Source of the DNA: Armatimonadia bacterium
Lineage (GTDB): Bacteria; Armatimonadota; Zipacnadia; Zipacnadales; JABUFB01
Direction of reading: 5' to 3'
Length of the DNA: 64,000 bases
NCBI GenBank assembly: GCA_039679385.1
Contig: JBDKVB010000067.1
Coordinates: 1 to 64,000, forward strand
The notes beneath the pieces are model-generated. The model was not told the DNA's origin and made no database searches. It was given only the letters and a program-made list of their open reading frames with translations. A program made the translations under genes and the position numbers. Each line of letters starts with the position of its first letter. Position 1 is the stretch's first letter. Positions 53,086 through 61,893 of this stretch are shown here, piece by piece.

Positions 53086-55518
53086 GTGCCCGTGACTGAG
53101 CTTTGCGATCAGCCCCGGCAGTCCCGGCCGTCCCCTGCGCTGTTGATTGCGGTGTTCGCGGTCTCAATGGCGGTGCTTGGCTTTGAGGTGTCGCTGACCC
53201 GCGCCTTCTCTGTGCTCCTGCGCTTCCACTTCGTCTTCCTGGCGGTCTCCATTGCCACCTGCGGCACCGGTCTCGGCGGGCTAGTCGACTTCCTGCTGCG
53301 CCGTGGTCCGCTCCGGAAGGCTTCGCCTCCGGTGGTGCTGGTGATTACCGGCAGCCTCAGCGCTCTGCTGATGCCGCTGACCTTCCTCCTGCTGTTTGCG
53401 AGCCCGCTGTCGGCCAAGCTCACTTCGGTGTGGGTGGTGACCGCTCTCTGTCTCCCGCCTTTCCTGGCCACGGGCGCCTTCCTGTCGCACGCTTTCGCCT
53501 GGTTCTCGGCTCAGGGAGGTCGGCTGTACTTCGCGGACCTCACCGGGGCCGCCCTGGGCAGTTTCCTGGTGATCGGGGCGCTCCAGCTCCTCGGCGGGAT
53601 CAATGCCGGGATCCTGTGGGGTGCCGGGATCGCGGTCGGGATGCTCGTCCTGTGCTCTCAACTGGAGCCCCGTCGGCGAGCGGCGTTGGCCTGGCTTCCG
53701 GTGTGCCTCGTTCTGGCTGTTGGGGGGCTGCTCGTCGCCAACCGCAGCGGGGCAGTGGTGAACCTGCCGGTACTCCCGCTGACTGACGACCCCAATGCCA
53801 AGCCCTTGTACCAGGAACTGGGCGACCCCAAGGTTGGAGCCAAGATCGTCGACACGGAGTGGAACGCCTTCGCCCGTACGGACGTGGTCTCCAACCGCGG
53901 TGTAGAGGACTTGTATGTCTACACCGACGGCGAAGTGCCGACGAACATGCTGCGGTTCAACGGTGACCTGCAGGCTCTCCTCCCCCGGCTGCAGGAGTTC
54001 ATTGGCTACTACGCTTTCCAGGAACTGAGGCCCGACAAGGTCATGCTCATCGGCCCCGGCGGTGGCCTCGACATCCTGCTTTCGCTGGCCGTCGACGCGA
54101 AACAGATCGACGGCGCCGAGCTGAACCCCTCCATCCCGCGCCTGGTGAGGAAGTACGGGAAGCTCACGGGTCACGTCTATGACCTGGAGGGCGTGAACAT
54201 CCGGGTGGACGAGGGCCGCAGCTTCATCAGCCGCAGCCGCCAGCAGTATGACCTGATCTACATGGCGCTGACCAAGACCGCCACGACGACCAGCTCGAGC
54301 CTGGCCCTGCTGGAGAGCTACATCCACACCACTGAGGCCTTCGAGCAAATGCTGCGGCACCTCTCGGATCGTGGGGCCATCGCTTTCGTGTCGGAGCACC
54401 CACTGATCCTGATGCGGGCCATGCTCACCGCGGTGCAGGCGCTGGAGACACTTGGTACGCCACGTCAGGAGGCGCTGGCGCACTGCTGCCTGCTGAGCGT
54501 TCAGCCGGAGTACATGGCCTATGGGCCGTACCGCTACCTGATGATCGTGGGACGGCAGGCCATCAGCCCTGAACGCAGCCGGCAACTCGCTGCGGACTGC
54601 ATCGGCACGCACCTGGTGCCGGTATACTTCCCCGGCGCCTTTGAGCCCGAGCCCTTCCCGCAACTGACGCGTAAGGGTATGTCGGACGCACAGTTCGTCG
54701 ACTGGTGGAATCAGTGGCAGGGGTATGAGGGCAGTCAGCGTCTTGACTTCCGTCCGTGCACCGACGATCGGCCCTTCGTGGTCGACATGAGCGTCGGCAT
54801 TCCGCCCCAATTCACGCGCTTCCTGTGGGCGGTTCTCCTTCTGGCTGCGTTGTTGACCGTCTGTGTTACGGTCTGGATGCGACGCACGGCCCCCGAGAGC
54901 TATCCGGGAGTCGGGCCCCTGGGTGGTTCGGCCCTGTACTTCTCCTTGCTTGGCGTTGGGTTCATGCTCGTTGAGGTGGTGCTCACCCAGCGCCTGGTGC
55001 TGTATCTCGGCTACCCGGTTCTGACTCTCTCCGTCATCCTGTTCTCGCTACTCCTGGGCGGCGGGCTGGGAAGTCTGTGGAGCCAGTCGTGGCCCGCAGG
55101 AGCGGGACTTGCCAAGCGTGCGGCGGTAGCGGCCCTGGTGGTGGCAGTGGGCGCGCTGTTGGTGTACAAGCTGCAACCGGTGATCGTGGCGTCGACGCTG
55201 GCCTGGGACCTGCGGCTGCGGTGCGCGGTTACCATGGCGCTCCTGATCCCGCTGGGCTTCGCGATGGGCACTCCCTTCCCCACCGGCATTCGTGTCGTGG
55301 GTGCGTGGTCGGCCGACCTGGTGCCGTGGATGTGGGGGCTGAATGGCGTCAACTCCGTGGTTGGCTCGGTGGCAGCGATGTCGCTGGCCAAACTGTACGG
55401 CTTCGGCAGCGTGTTCATGGTGGGCATCGTGGTGTATGCTCTCGCGGCGGTTGTCGCGGTGATGCTCTCGAAGTCAAAGGCTGTGTGTGAGGCGGAGGCG
55501 GCCGCAGCGGAGCCCTAG
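53086..55518 (+). CDS. Polytopic membrane protein with spermidine-synthase-like domain
   Basis: An 810-residue protein: about seven hydrophobic segments (N-terminal ~18-230), a central soluble Rossmann domain (~250-600) like spermidine synthases, and about six more hydrophobic segments (~625-795). The SAM-site-like motif is VMLIGPGGGLDILLSL. The position where polyamine synthases have a catalytic Asp (D-x-x-D/S) reads DLIYMALTKTAT, so polyamine synthesis is unlikely. Such 'fused MFS/spermidine synthase' proteins are common in bacteria with unknown roles. The start is GTG 53086, 5 bases after GAGAGG; the frame before it overlaps topA. A terminator follows. Confidence 0.75.
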   Translation: MPVTELCDQPRQSRPSPALLIAVFAVSMAVLGFEVSLTRAFSVLLRFHFVFLAVSIATCGTGLGGLVDFLLRRGPLRKASPPVVLVITGSLSALLMPLTFLLLFASPLSAKLTSVWVVTALCLPPFLATGAFLSHAFAWFSAQGGRLYFADLTGAALGSFLVIGALQLLGGINAGILWGAGIAVGMLVLCSQLEPRRRAALAWLPVCLVLAVGGLLVANRSGAVVNLPVLPLTDDPNAKPLYQELGDPKVGAKIVDTEWNAFARTDVVSNRGVEDLYVYTDGEVPTNMLRFNGDLQALLPRLQEFIGYYAFQELRPDKVMLIGPGGGLDILLSLAVDAKQIDGAELNPSIPRLVRKYGKLTGHVYDLEGVNIRVDEGRSFISRSRQQYDLIYMALTKTATTTSSSLALLESYIHTTEAFEQMLRHLSDRGAIAFVSEHPLILMRAMLTAVQALETLGTPRQEALAHCCLLSVQPEYMAYGPYRYLMIVGRQAISPERSRQLAADCIGTHLVPVYFPGAFEPEPFPQLTRKGMSDAQFVDWWNQWQGYEGSQRLDFRPCTDDRPFVVDMSVGIPPQFTRFLWAVLLLAALLTVCVTVWMRRTAPESYPGVGPLGGSALYFSLLGVGFMLVEVVLTQRLVLYLGYPVLTLSVILFSLLLGGGLGSLWSQSWPAGAGLAKRAAVAALVVAVGALLVYKLQPVIVASTLAWDLRLRCAVTMALLIPLGFAMGTPFPTGIRVVGAWSADLVPWMWGLNGVNSVVGSVAAMSLAKLYGFGSVFMVGIVVYALAAVVAVMLSKSKAVCEAEAAAAEP

Positions 55519-55551
55519 TGCGACGACTCGCTCTGACTGGTGCGCGAAGTG

Positions 55552-55579
55552 AACAGGGGCCCCGGCTGGGGCCCCTGTT
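55552..55579. terminator. Terminator between convergent genes
   Basis: Perfect 12-bp stem AACAGGGGCCCC (55552-55563) / GGGGCCCCTGTT (55568-55579), GGCT loop. Tail GTGTTCC rightward; lies between the ends at 55518 and 55611. Confidence 0.6.
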
Positions 55580-55610
55580 GTGTTCCGGCTGAGTAGCTGT
55601 TCTGGGCTGA

Positions 55611-56810
55611 CTAAGGCTGGGGCTGAGCGGGCGCCTGGACAGCACCCGCGCCGGCACCCTGACGGGCACGGCGACGACCGGCACGGGCTCCGGCTGCCTG
55701 ACCTGCTGCAGCACCTACAGCAGCCCGCGGCTTGGCCAGATTGGCGGGCTTGGTTGCCGGAGCCTTGCGTTCGGGCGCCTGCTCGTCATAGGGGATGCCG
55801 TCTAGGGCCGGCTGGATTGCCTTGAGGTCGATGCCGAAGCGCTTCAAGACCTGCGCGGCGATGTCCTCTCGGGCACCTTCCTTGCGCACGAAGGTCTTGT
55901 CGTTCGTCCCCACAAAGACGTAGGGGGCATAGGAGTGCCCGGTCTGGCCCTCGTTGAAGCCATGATCGACGACCACGTAGACCAGGGTCTGGTCGTAGAT
56001 CCCCAGGTCCTTGAGCTTCTGAATGATCTTGCCGGTGCAGGCGTCGTCATCCTTGAGGGCGTCGGTGTATTCCTGGGAGTTCTCACCCTTGGCGTGCCCG
56101 GCGTGGTCGGGCTCGGCGAAGTGGATGAAGAGGAACATCCGCTTGTCTTTGTTCTCTTCGAGCTTCTGCAGGGCGGTGCTGGTCACCACCGAGTTCTTGT
56201 TCAGGCCGTTAATGAACAGGTCCATGTGCTTGCTGGCGTTGTACCACGGCTTGCCGGGCAGATCCACGAACTTCTGACCGTTCTCCTCCACGACCTTGCC
56301 CTGCGCAAGGTCGGCAATCCCCGCAGCCTTCTTCTCCCGCTTGCGCGCCTTGTCCAGCATGGTCTGGTACTGGTCGTAGGGGATGTGTCGCGGGGCATCG
56401 TTGTCGACGTGGCCCTTCTTGCCGATGATACCCATCGTCACGATGTTATCCGGGCCGAAGAAGCCCTCCAGCCGCTCGAAGACCGAGTAGCCTTCGGGAA
56501 TCGGCTGGTAGCGGCTGTTGCTGAAGACGCCGGTGGTCTGGGGCTTGTAGCCGGTGAGGATCTGCGTCCATCCGGCCTTGGTGTCCGTGGCGCCCGAGGT
56601 GACGTCAACGTCGACCAGCGATCCCTCGTTGGACAGGGCCACCAGGTTGGGCAGCTCGTTGCGGGCCACCATCTCCTTCATGTGGTCCCGCTGGGCACCG
56701 TCCCAACCAATCACGAGGATGTTGCGGGGAGGCTCTGCGGCAAGGGCCTGTGTGGCTCCCCAGAGGATGGACAAGACCACGAGCACTGCCAAGAAGCGAC
56801 GATCACGCAT
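55611..56810 (-). CDS. Exported alkaline-phosphatase-superfamily phosphodiesterase/phosphatase
   Basis: A 399-residue exported enzyme (signal peptide FLAVLVVLSILWGATQALAA). Type I phosphodiesterase/nucleotide pyrophosphatase-like core: ILVIGWDGAQRDHMKEM (first metal Asp), ATDTKAGWTQILTGY (Thr nucleophile region), HFAEPDHAGHAKG and YVVVDHGFNEGQTGHSY (metal His/Asp). The C-terminal ~55 residues are an Ala/Pro/Arg-rich basic tail (GARAGRRRARQGAGAG) with no domain. Substrate unknown: phosphodiesters, nucleotides or phosphoglycans. Start ATG 56810, 8 bases after GGAGG; 25 codons of upstream frame are not supported. Confidence 0.8.
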   Translation of the reverse strand: MRDRRFLAVLVVLSILWGATQALAAEPPRNILVIGWDGAQRDHMKEMVARNELPNLVALSNEGSLVDVDVTSGATDTKAGWTQILTGYKPQTTGVFSNSRYQPIPEGYSVFERLEGFFGPDNIVTMGIIGKKGHVDNDAPRHIPYDQYQTMLDKARKREKKAAGIADLAQGKVVEENGQKFVDLPGKPWYNASKHMDLFINGLNKNSVVTSTALQKLEENKDKRMFLFIHFAEPDHAGHAKGENSQEYTDALKDDDACTGKIIQKLKDLGIYDQTLVYVVVDHGFNEGQTGHSYAPYVFVGTNDKTFVRKEGAREDIAAQVLKRFGIDLKAIQPALDGIPYDEQAPERKAPATKPANLAKPRAAVGAAAGQAAGARAGRRRARQGAGAGAVQAPAQPQP

Positions 56811-56963
56811 GACGCATCCCTCCAGACGGAAGTCGTGATCCCGCCGGAGGGTCGGCGCCTCTGCCCCACTCCCCGCGCGGGCCATCAGGTAAGCACGCTA
56901 CTGATGACGCTGCACAGAGGTTGTGAGTTCGGCAGTCGCTAGCTGATGGGGCGCGGGGTCAGG

Positions 56964-58373
56964 TCAGTCCTTGTCCGCAGCAGGCGTGTTCGTCAGCAGC
57001 ACTTCGGCGATGTCGCCCAGCTTGTCGCCCTTCTCGGTGCACAGCGTCAGCATGCCCTTCGTGGCACCGGTCGGAGGCGTTGCCGTGAGCTTCAGGACCA
57101 CCGACTTGGCCGGCGAGACCTTGAGGGGTGGCACCGAGGACGGCAATGACTTGCCGGCGCCGTCGCTGAAGGTCAGCTCAACCTGGCCGGAGGCGAAGAC
57201 GCCGAACTCGCCGCTCACCACGATCTGCTTGCCCTTCCAGGCAGCGGCCGGGAAGGTCTTGAGGGCGGCGACCGAGGTGATCTTGAGCGTCGGGCCGCCG
57301 ACCTGGGCACAGTGCCAGTCGAGGTCGAAGCTGCACTCCTCACCGGGTGCGAGCTTCTTCAGCGGTGCCAAGGTCTCGAGTTCCATGTAGGGTACGTCCG
57401 CCGAGGACTGGGTGAAGACCTCCGTCGTGCTGCCCTGATCGGGGTACTCTGCGCCAGGGGTGACGGTGTAGGTCTGGGCGAAGGTGAAGCCGTGGAGCTC
57501 GTCGACGTAGGTGGCCCAGCCGGCATCGGAGTCCGTGCCGATCTTGCCGACCTTGCCGCCGTAGCTGGTCTGGAGGATACGACCGTTGGCGATCTTGGTC
57601 CACTGATCGGTCTTCTCGGCGATCAGGTAGCAGAATCCGTCGGCGTGGGCGCTCTTCGGATTCAGGGGGATATAGACGCGGGCCTCGCGGCTGAAGGGCT
57701 GACTGGGCTCGAGCTGCCCGGGTACCTGGCAGATGCCCCAGATGCTCCAGGTGAGCTCGCGCTGGCTGATGTTGCGGAAGGTCTCGTGGATCTGCAGACT
57801 TGTGCTGCCAGCGGAGAGGGCCAGTTCGCGAGTGAGCTGCAGGCCGGTGACCGGGTCCTCAGGGCTCGTCATGGTGATGCGGACGGTCGGGCCTGAGGAC
57901 GTCAGGATCTTGCCGGACCAGCGAGCCGCCTCAAGCTGGCTGCCCAGGGGATCGGGAGGTCCGCCCCATTTGGACTGGGGTGCCGGCCAAGTCTTGTAGC
58001 CGCCGAAGTTGTGCCACTTGCGCTCCGCGGCCGTCTTGGGTGGTTCGTAGAGCTTGCCATACTCCGCGGGGTTGGTCCAGATGAAGGGATGCGACCCGAG
58101 GCGGTACTCCATCACACGACCGCCGATGTCGGGAACGGCAACGACGGTGACGAGGCCGTTGGTGAGCTGATAGGCCTTCCAGCCCTGGTAGTCGGTCTCG
58201 GTGGCCTTGGCCTCAGGAGCCGCAACCGCCTGTGAGGCATCGCCATAGCCGCCGCCGATGGTCGGGCGGGAGTCTGCATCAGGACGCATCTGCTGAACAC
58301 CTGCCCCGCAACCCAGGAGCGAGAGAAGGGTGAAGGATAGACAGACCAGGCTCAAGCCGTAGCGGAAAGCCAT
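56964..58373 (-). CDS. DUF4380-family lipoprotein
   Basis: A 469-residue lipoprotein: FRYGLSLVCLSFTLLSLLGC has a lipobox Cys at about 22. Residues ~60-345 match DUF4380, a galactose-mutarotase-like beta sandwich: YQLTNGLVTVVAVPDIGGRVMEY, split as LTNGLVTVVAVPDIGG and RVMEYRLGSHPFIWTNP, then HNFGGYKTWPAPQSKWGG. The C-terminal ~100 residues form a beta domain (VVLKLTATPPTGATKGML). Sugar binding or epimerisation is suggested by the fold; the mutarotase catalytic residues cannot be checked by eye. Starts on ATG 58373 after a weak AGGCG. It precedes the phosphodiesterase gene on the same strand by 153 bases. Confidence 0.72.
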   Translation of the reverse strand: MAFRYGLSLVCLSFTLLSLLGCGAGVQQMRPDADSRPTIGGGYGDASQAVAAPEAKATETDYQGWKAYQLTNGLVTVVAVPDIGGRVMEYRLGSHPFIWTNPAEYGKLYEPPKTAAERKWHNFGGYKTWPAPQSKWGGPPDPLGSQLEAARWSGKILTSSGPTVRITMTSPEDPVTGLQLTRELALSAGSTSLQIHETFRNISQRELTWSIWGICQVPGQLEPSQPFSREARVYIPLNPKSAHADGFCYLIAEKTDQWTKIANGRILQTSYGGKVGKIGTDSDAGWATYVDELHGFTFAQTYTVTPGAEYPDQGSTTEVFTQSSADVPYMELETLAPLKKLAPGEECSFDLDWHCAQVGGPTLKITSVAALKTFPAAAWKGKQIVVSGEFGVFASGQVELTFSDGAGKSLPSSVPPLKVSPAKSVVLKLTATPPTGATKGMLTLCTEKGDKLGDIAEVLLTNTPAADKD

Positions 58374-58500
58374 TGCAAGGCGCCTCCGGGTACATCATGG
58401 TCATTCCTTGAGATTCTACGACCGGGGGAGTTGCCCGTCAAGCACGGTGCCTGCGTCACCTGCAACCGACCTGTGGGGTACTCGCCAATCGGCGGGATTG

Positions 58501-58509
58501 TGCTATAAT
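58501..58509 (+). promoter_or_regulatory. Extended -10 promoter for nadD (leaderless transcript)
   Basis: TGCTATAAT, with the -10 hexamer at 58504-58509. No convincing -35. Seven bases later (58516-58517) transcription should begin at the nadD ATG itself. Confidence 0.68.
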
Positions 58510-58516
58510 CCGCGCA

Positions 58517-59158
58517 ATGACACCGGGAGCGCAGGATGTGCAACCCTGTGGTGCGCTGGGAGTGCTTGGGGGAACCTTCGACCCCATTCATCTCGGGCAC
58601 CTGATTCTGGGCGAGCAAGTACGCGAGCAACTCGGGCTCGATCGCGTGCTGTTCGTGCCGAGTGCACGGCCTCCCCATAAGCTGCGGGACCGCCTAGCGG
58701 ACGCAGAGCATCGTCTGGCAATGGTGGAGTTAGCCGTTGCCTCGAATCCGCGCTTTGAGGTGTCGCGCAGGGAACTAGATCGGATCGGACCCTCTTATAC
58801 TATAACGACGATCAAGGAACTGCGTTCCCAGGGTCATGAACAGGTCTACTTCGTGCTGGGAGCCGATGCCGTCCTGGACCTGATGTCCTGGCGCGAGCCC
58901 GATGAGTTGCTGCGGGTGTGTCAGGTCGTTGCGGCGGCACGCCCGGGGTTCGATCTGGGACGGATCCCGCGGGCCCTCGGGGCTGAGCGTGCAAGTCGAG
59001 TGCGGGTGCTGGACATCCCGCAGATTGACATATCCTCCACGGACCTTCGCCAGCGGGTGGCGGCCGGTCGCAGCCTTCGGTATCTTGTGCCGGACGCCGT
59101 TGGAGACTACATCGCCGAAAAGGGACTGTACCGCGCCGGCGCCGACCAGGACAACTGA
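58517..59158 (+). CDS. nadD: Nicotinate-nucleotide adenylyltransferase
   Basis: NAD biosynthesis: nicotinate mononucleotide + ATP to deamido-NAD. 213 residues. Signatures: GVLGGTFDPIHLGHLILGE (nucleotidyltransferase GTFDPIHxGH), FVPSARPPHK, RRELDRIGPSYTITTI, FVLGADAVLDLMSWRE, and DISSTDLRQRVAAGRSLRYLVP (ISSTxIR-type motif). There is no Shine-Dalgarno; the -10 at 58504-58509 places the transcription start at the ATG. Followed by an LCP gene and rsfS, the common nadD-rsfS neighbourhood. Confidence 0.95.
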   Translation: MTPGAQDVQPCGALGVLGGTFDPIHLGHLILGEQVREQLGLDRVLFVPSARPPHKLRDRLADAEHRLAMVELAVASNPRFEVSRRELDRIGPSYTITTIKELRSQGHEQVYFVLGADAVLDLMSWREPDELLRVCQVVAAARPGFDLGRIPRALGAERASRVRVLDIPQIDISSTDLRQRVAAGRSLRYLVPDAVGDYIAEKGLYRAGADQDN

Positions 59159-59204
59159 CAGGCCGGCGCGGCTTGGACAGTTGACGGGAAGGCCCGCCCA
59201 AACC

Positions 59205-60494
59205 ATGCGACGAGGAACGGGGCTTGTTGACGTCACGTTGTGTCTGTTCGCAGCGGTTCTGGCGGTTGCCGGGACGCTGGGCGTTCGTGACGCCCTGGGA
59301 AAGGCGCCCGTGGCAGAGCCGGGGCAGATGCCCTATCTGCTGACCCCACCGAGTATCGCGCCGGGCATTGGCGGTCCGATCAGCGTCCTGCTCATCGGGG
59401 CCGATGACCGCAAGGACCGGGGCCGATCCGACACGCTCATTGTGGCCTACGTGAACCCGAAGGTCGGGCGTGCAGCGCTGCTTTCCATCCCCCGTGATAC
59501 GCGTGTGGAGATCCCGGGGCATACCCGGACCAAGATCAACCACGCCTATCGTTTTGGCGGCGTGCCGCTGGTGCGACAGACGGTGGAGGGACTGCTTGGA
59601 GAGTCGCTGCCGCGGTACGCAAAGCTCGACTTCGAGACCTTCAAGCGGGTGGTGGATGTCCTCGGTGGGGTGACCCTCAAGGTCGAGGACGTGGAGGGTC
59701 ACGGCCGGGGCATGAACTACGACGACAACTGGGACGGCCTGCACATCCACCTGAAGCCAGGGACCCAGAAGCTCAACGGCGAAAAGGCGATGGGGTTCGT
59801 CCGCTACCGGCGTGACGGGGACCTTCAGCGTGGAGCACGACAGCGGCAGTTCCTGCGGGCCATGGTCGAGCAGCACGTCAGGGCCAGCAACATGTTCCGT
59901 CTGATACGGGCCGCACGTGTGATCACCAGCCGCATGGACACGAACCTGCCGACTGCGGAGGCCGTGCGGCTGGCGGTGACCCTGCGACGCATCTCGCCGG
60001 ACCGGATCATGACGGCGGCGCTGCCGGTGAAGCCGGCTCCCTCTCACGGCGTGTACTACAGCGAGGTCGAGGAGAGCCAGGCGCAGGCACTGCGGGAGCA
60101 GATGAGGCAGTTTGTGGCCGGCCAGACACAGGTTGCCGCCGGTGGAGATGAGCTATCGGCACCCGTGAACCGCGCCAGGGCTGAGCGACCAGAGGCGGAA
60201 CTCAAGGCCTGTCGCGTGGCGATCTTGAACGGCACTGGAACGCCGGGAATCGGGAAGTCGGCGGGCGAGCAACTGCGGCGTGGGGGCGCTGTGGTCACTT
60301 CCACCGGCAACGCTCAGAAGTTCGACTATCTGCGGACCGAGATCCGCTACCATGTAGGGACCCGCCAGGCAGCCGAGGAGGTCAAAGGGCTGCTCGGCAC
60401 GCCCTTTGCAGCCGTTGAAGAGGACGACAAGTTCGACGCACCCGGAGCGGCGAACATCATGGTGACGCTGGGTAAGGACTTCCGTCCCCATTAG
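59205..60494 (+). CDS. LytR-CpsA-Psr (LCP) family cell-wall ligase with LytR_C domain
   Basis: Membrane-anchored phosphotransferase (429 residues) that attaches polymers from polyprenyl carriers to peptidoglycan. One membrane helix (about 9-28). LCP domain ~60-260: ISVLLIGADDRKDRGRSDTL, Arg/Asp-rich SIPRDTRVEIPG, KINHAYRFGG, YAKLDFETFKRVVDVLGGV, and GFVRYRRDGDLQRGARQRQF, all typical. The C-terminal LytR_C domain (~330-425) has VAILNGTGTPGIGKSAGEQL. Start ATG 59205; the Shine-Dalgarno is weak (GGAAGG, 13 bases). Located between nadD and rsfS, an arrangement seen in Firmicutes and Actinobacteria. Confidence 0.92.
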   Translation: MRRGTGLVDVTLCLFAAVLAVAGTLGVRDALGKAPVAEPGQMPYLLTPPSIAPGIGGPISVLLIGADDRKDRGRSDTLIVAYVNPKVGRAALLSIPRDTRVEIPGHTRTKINHAYRFGGVPLVRQTVEGLLGESLPRYAKLDFETFKRVVDVLGGVTLKVEDVEGHGRGMNYDDNWDGLHIHLKPGTQKLNGEKAMGFVRYRRDGDLQRGARQRQFLRAMVEQHVRASNMFRLIRAARVITSRMDTNLPTAEAVRLAVTLRRISPDRIMTAALPVKPAPSHGVYYSEVEESQAQALREQMRQFVAGQTQVAAGGDELSAPVNRARAERPEAELKACRVAILNGTGTPGIGKSAGEQLRRGGAVVTSTGNAQKFDYLRTEIRYHVGTRQAAEEVKGLLGTPFAAVEEDDKFDAPGAANIMVTLGKDFRPH

Positions 60495-60546
60495 CCGCGA
60501 CGGCATCTGACTGGACCAAGAGCCGCGAAGAGGCATCACAGGCCCC

Positions 60547-60553
60547 AAGGAGG
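60547..60553 (+). promoter_or_regulatory. Shine-Dalgarno positioned for a CTG start codon of rsfS
   Basis: AAGGAGG, 6 bases before CTG 60560, which is in frame with rsfS. The first in-frame ATG (60587) is 33 bases away. Confidence 0.6.
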
Positions 60554-60559
60554 GACAAT

Positions 60560-60946
60560 CTGAACCCGGATCCCCTGGAAAAAGCAATGCTGATCGCTCA
60601 GGGCATGGAGAAGCGCCGAGCACTCGAGGTGATGGTGCTCGACATGCGCGAACTGATGGCGATCACTGACTATTTCATTCTCTGCCACGGGCGCTCGCAT
60701 ACCCATGTGGAGGCCATCGGCTCGTCCGTGGAGGAGTACATGGAGGAGCACGGCCTTCGCCCCGACCACCGAGAGGGAGGTCGTGGGGCTCGCTGGCTCA
60801 TTCTGGATTACGGCAGCGCGGTGGCTCACGTGTTCACCGAGGAAGCGCGAGACTTCTACGACCTGGAGCGGCTGTGGGAAGACGCCCCGGTAGTGGAGCA
60901 TGTCTCGCTTGACAGTGCCGCTGAGATGCCGTCGGAGGAGAGCTGA
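60560..60946 (+). CDS. rsfS: Ribosomal silencing factor RsfS, probable CTG start
   Basis: Binds L14 (uL14) and blocks 30S-50S joining under starvation; 128 residues if started at CTG 60560. Family blocks: EKRRALEVMVLDMREL, TDYFILCHGRSHTHVEAI, EGGRGARWLILDYGSAVAHVF and EEARDFYDLERLW. The CTG start gives an N terminus NPDPLEKAMLIAQGMEK, the length and sequence style usual for RsfS, and is preceded by AAGGAGG at 6 bases. The ATG at 60587 would remove nine residues of the first helix and lacks a site. Third gene of nadD-LCP-rsfS. Confidence 0.92.
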   Translation: MNPDPLEKAMLIAQGMEKRRALEVMVLDMRELMAITDYFILCHGRSHTHVEAIGSSVEEYMEEHGLRPDHREGGRGARWLILDYGSAVAHVFTEEARDFYDLERLWEDAPVVEHVSLDSAAEMPSEES

Positions 60947-61015
60947 ACTACCGGCCAGATCGCGGGCTGCTCAAGACGGACTGTCGGTAGAAGGGGACCG
61001 ACGCCGAGGGAACCC

Positions 61016-61044
61016 TTGACAGGCAGGCGTCGCGACAGGATACT
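61016..61044 (+). promoter_or_regulatory. Sigma-70 promoter for the TPR/TM gene
   Basis: TTGACA (61016-61021), 17-base spacer, GATACT (61039-61044; 4 of 6). Start near 61051, leader about 68 bases. Confidence 0.5.
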
Positions 61045-61118
61045 TGGTTGCTCGGCCGTTCACAGGAGCCGCGGGTTTGGCACCGTGCCGGTAAGGGCGC
61101 GGTCAGACGAGGGAAGCC

Positions 61119-61793
61119 ATGGATGACGCCGACTGCCTGGACGGAGAGCTTCAGCCCGACGAGATGGGGCGACTGTTCGAGACGGTGCGCCGGGAGCTTT
61201 TCCTGGGGCGAACCAGTCTGGCAGCCCAGGCTGCCCAGGAACTGTTAGGCTCTCACCCGGACTCAACCACTGCTCATGAGCTCATGGGCGACGTGCTTGC
61301 GGCGCAGGGGAAGCGCTCGCAGGCCAAGGAAGAGTACCGCAAGGCCCTGGACCTGGAGCCCGCGAACGCAGATGCGGAGCGCAAATGGGCGCAGGTGATG
61401 CTGATCCTCGGCGAGGCCAACCGGACCCGCGCGCTACTGGAGAGCGGCCGGTATGAGGAGATTCGCGGGGCGGTTCACAAGGATCCGGGCGGCGCGGCGA
61501 TCCGCTCGATGTTCTTCCCCGGCCTCGGGCAACTGTACAACGGCGAGTATGAGAAGGGGATCGTGACCGTTCTGGTCGGGCTCCCCTTGTTTGGCTTGGC
61601 CCTGTGGGGGATCGTCGCCTGCCTTGCCTCGGTGTTCCCCAGCAGCCCTGAGCCCATGACGGGCTTTGACCTTGCGCTGGCCCTCACGGGCATCTTTGGC
61701 TACGGCGTCTTGCTGGTCTGGAGCGCCTGGGATGCATGGCAAGGCGGCGGCACGAAGAAGCAGGAGGGACCCCAGGAACCTCCGCGGCCTTAG
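61119..61793 (+). CDS. TPR-containing protein with C-terminal membrane helices
   Basis: A 224-residue protein. Residues ~15-110 hold about two TPR units (TSLAAQAAQELLGSHPDSTT, AQGKRSQAKEEYRKALDLEP). Residues ~125-215 have two to three hydrophobic segments; SMFFPGLGQLYNGEYEKG resembles the start of TM2/DUF5683-type membrane domains (PGLGQxYxGxxxKG). So TPRs are cytoplasmic and tethered to the membrane. Role unknown. Start ATG 61119 with GGGA upstream; promoter at 61016. Confidence 0.65.
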   Translation: MDDADCLDGELQPDEMGRLFETVRRELFLGRTSLAAQAAQELLGSHPDSTTAHELMGDVLAAQGKRSQAKEEYRKALDLEPANADAERKWAQVMLILGEANRTRALLESGRYEEIRGAVHKDPGGAAIRSMFFPGLGQLYNGEYEKGIVTVLVGLPLFGLALWGIVACLASVFPSSPEPMTGFDLALALTGIFGYGVLLVWSAWDAWQGGGTKKQEGPQEPPRP

Positions 61794-61893
61794 TCAGGGC
61801 ACATCTGCCGGGACTATGGAACGCCGGGCCCTCATATCACTCCGGGCGCCAGTGTGGCACGCCTGTCTGTCAGGAAAGACCGTGGGAGTACGA

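Noticed and set aside
53281-54810. 509-codon open frame on the - strand
   Set aside because: Antisense to the membrane/spermidine-synthase-like gene; no domain or start site.
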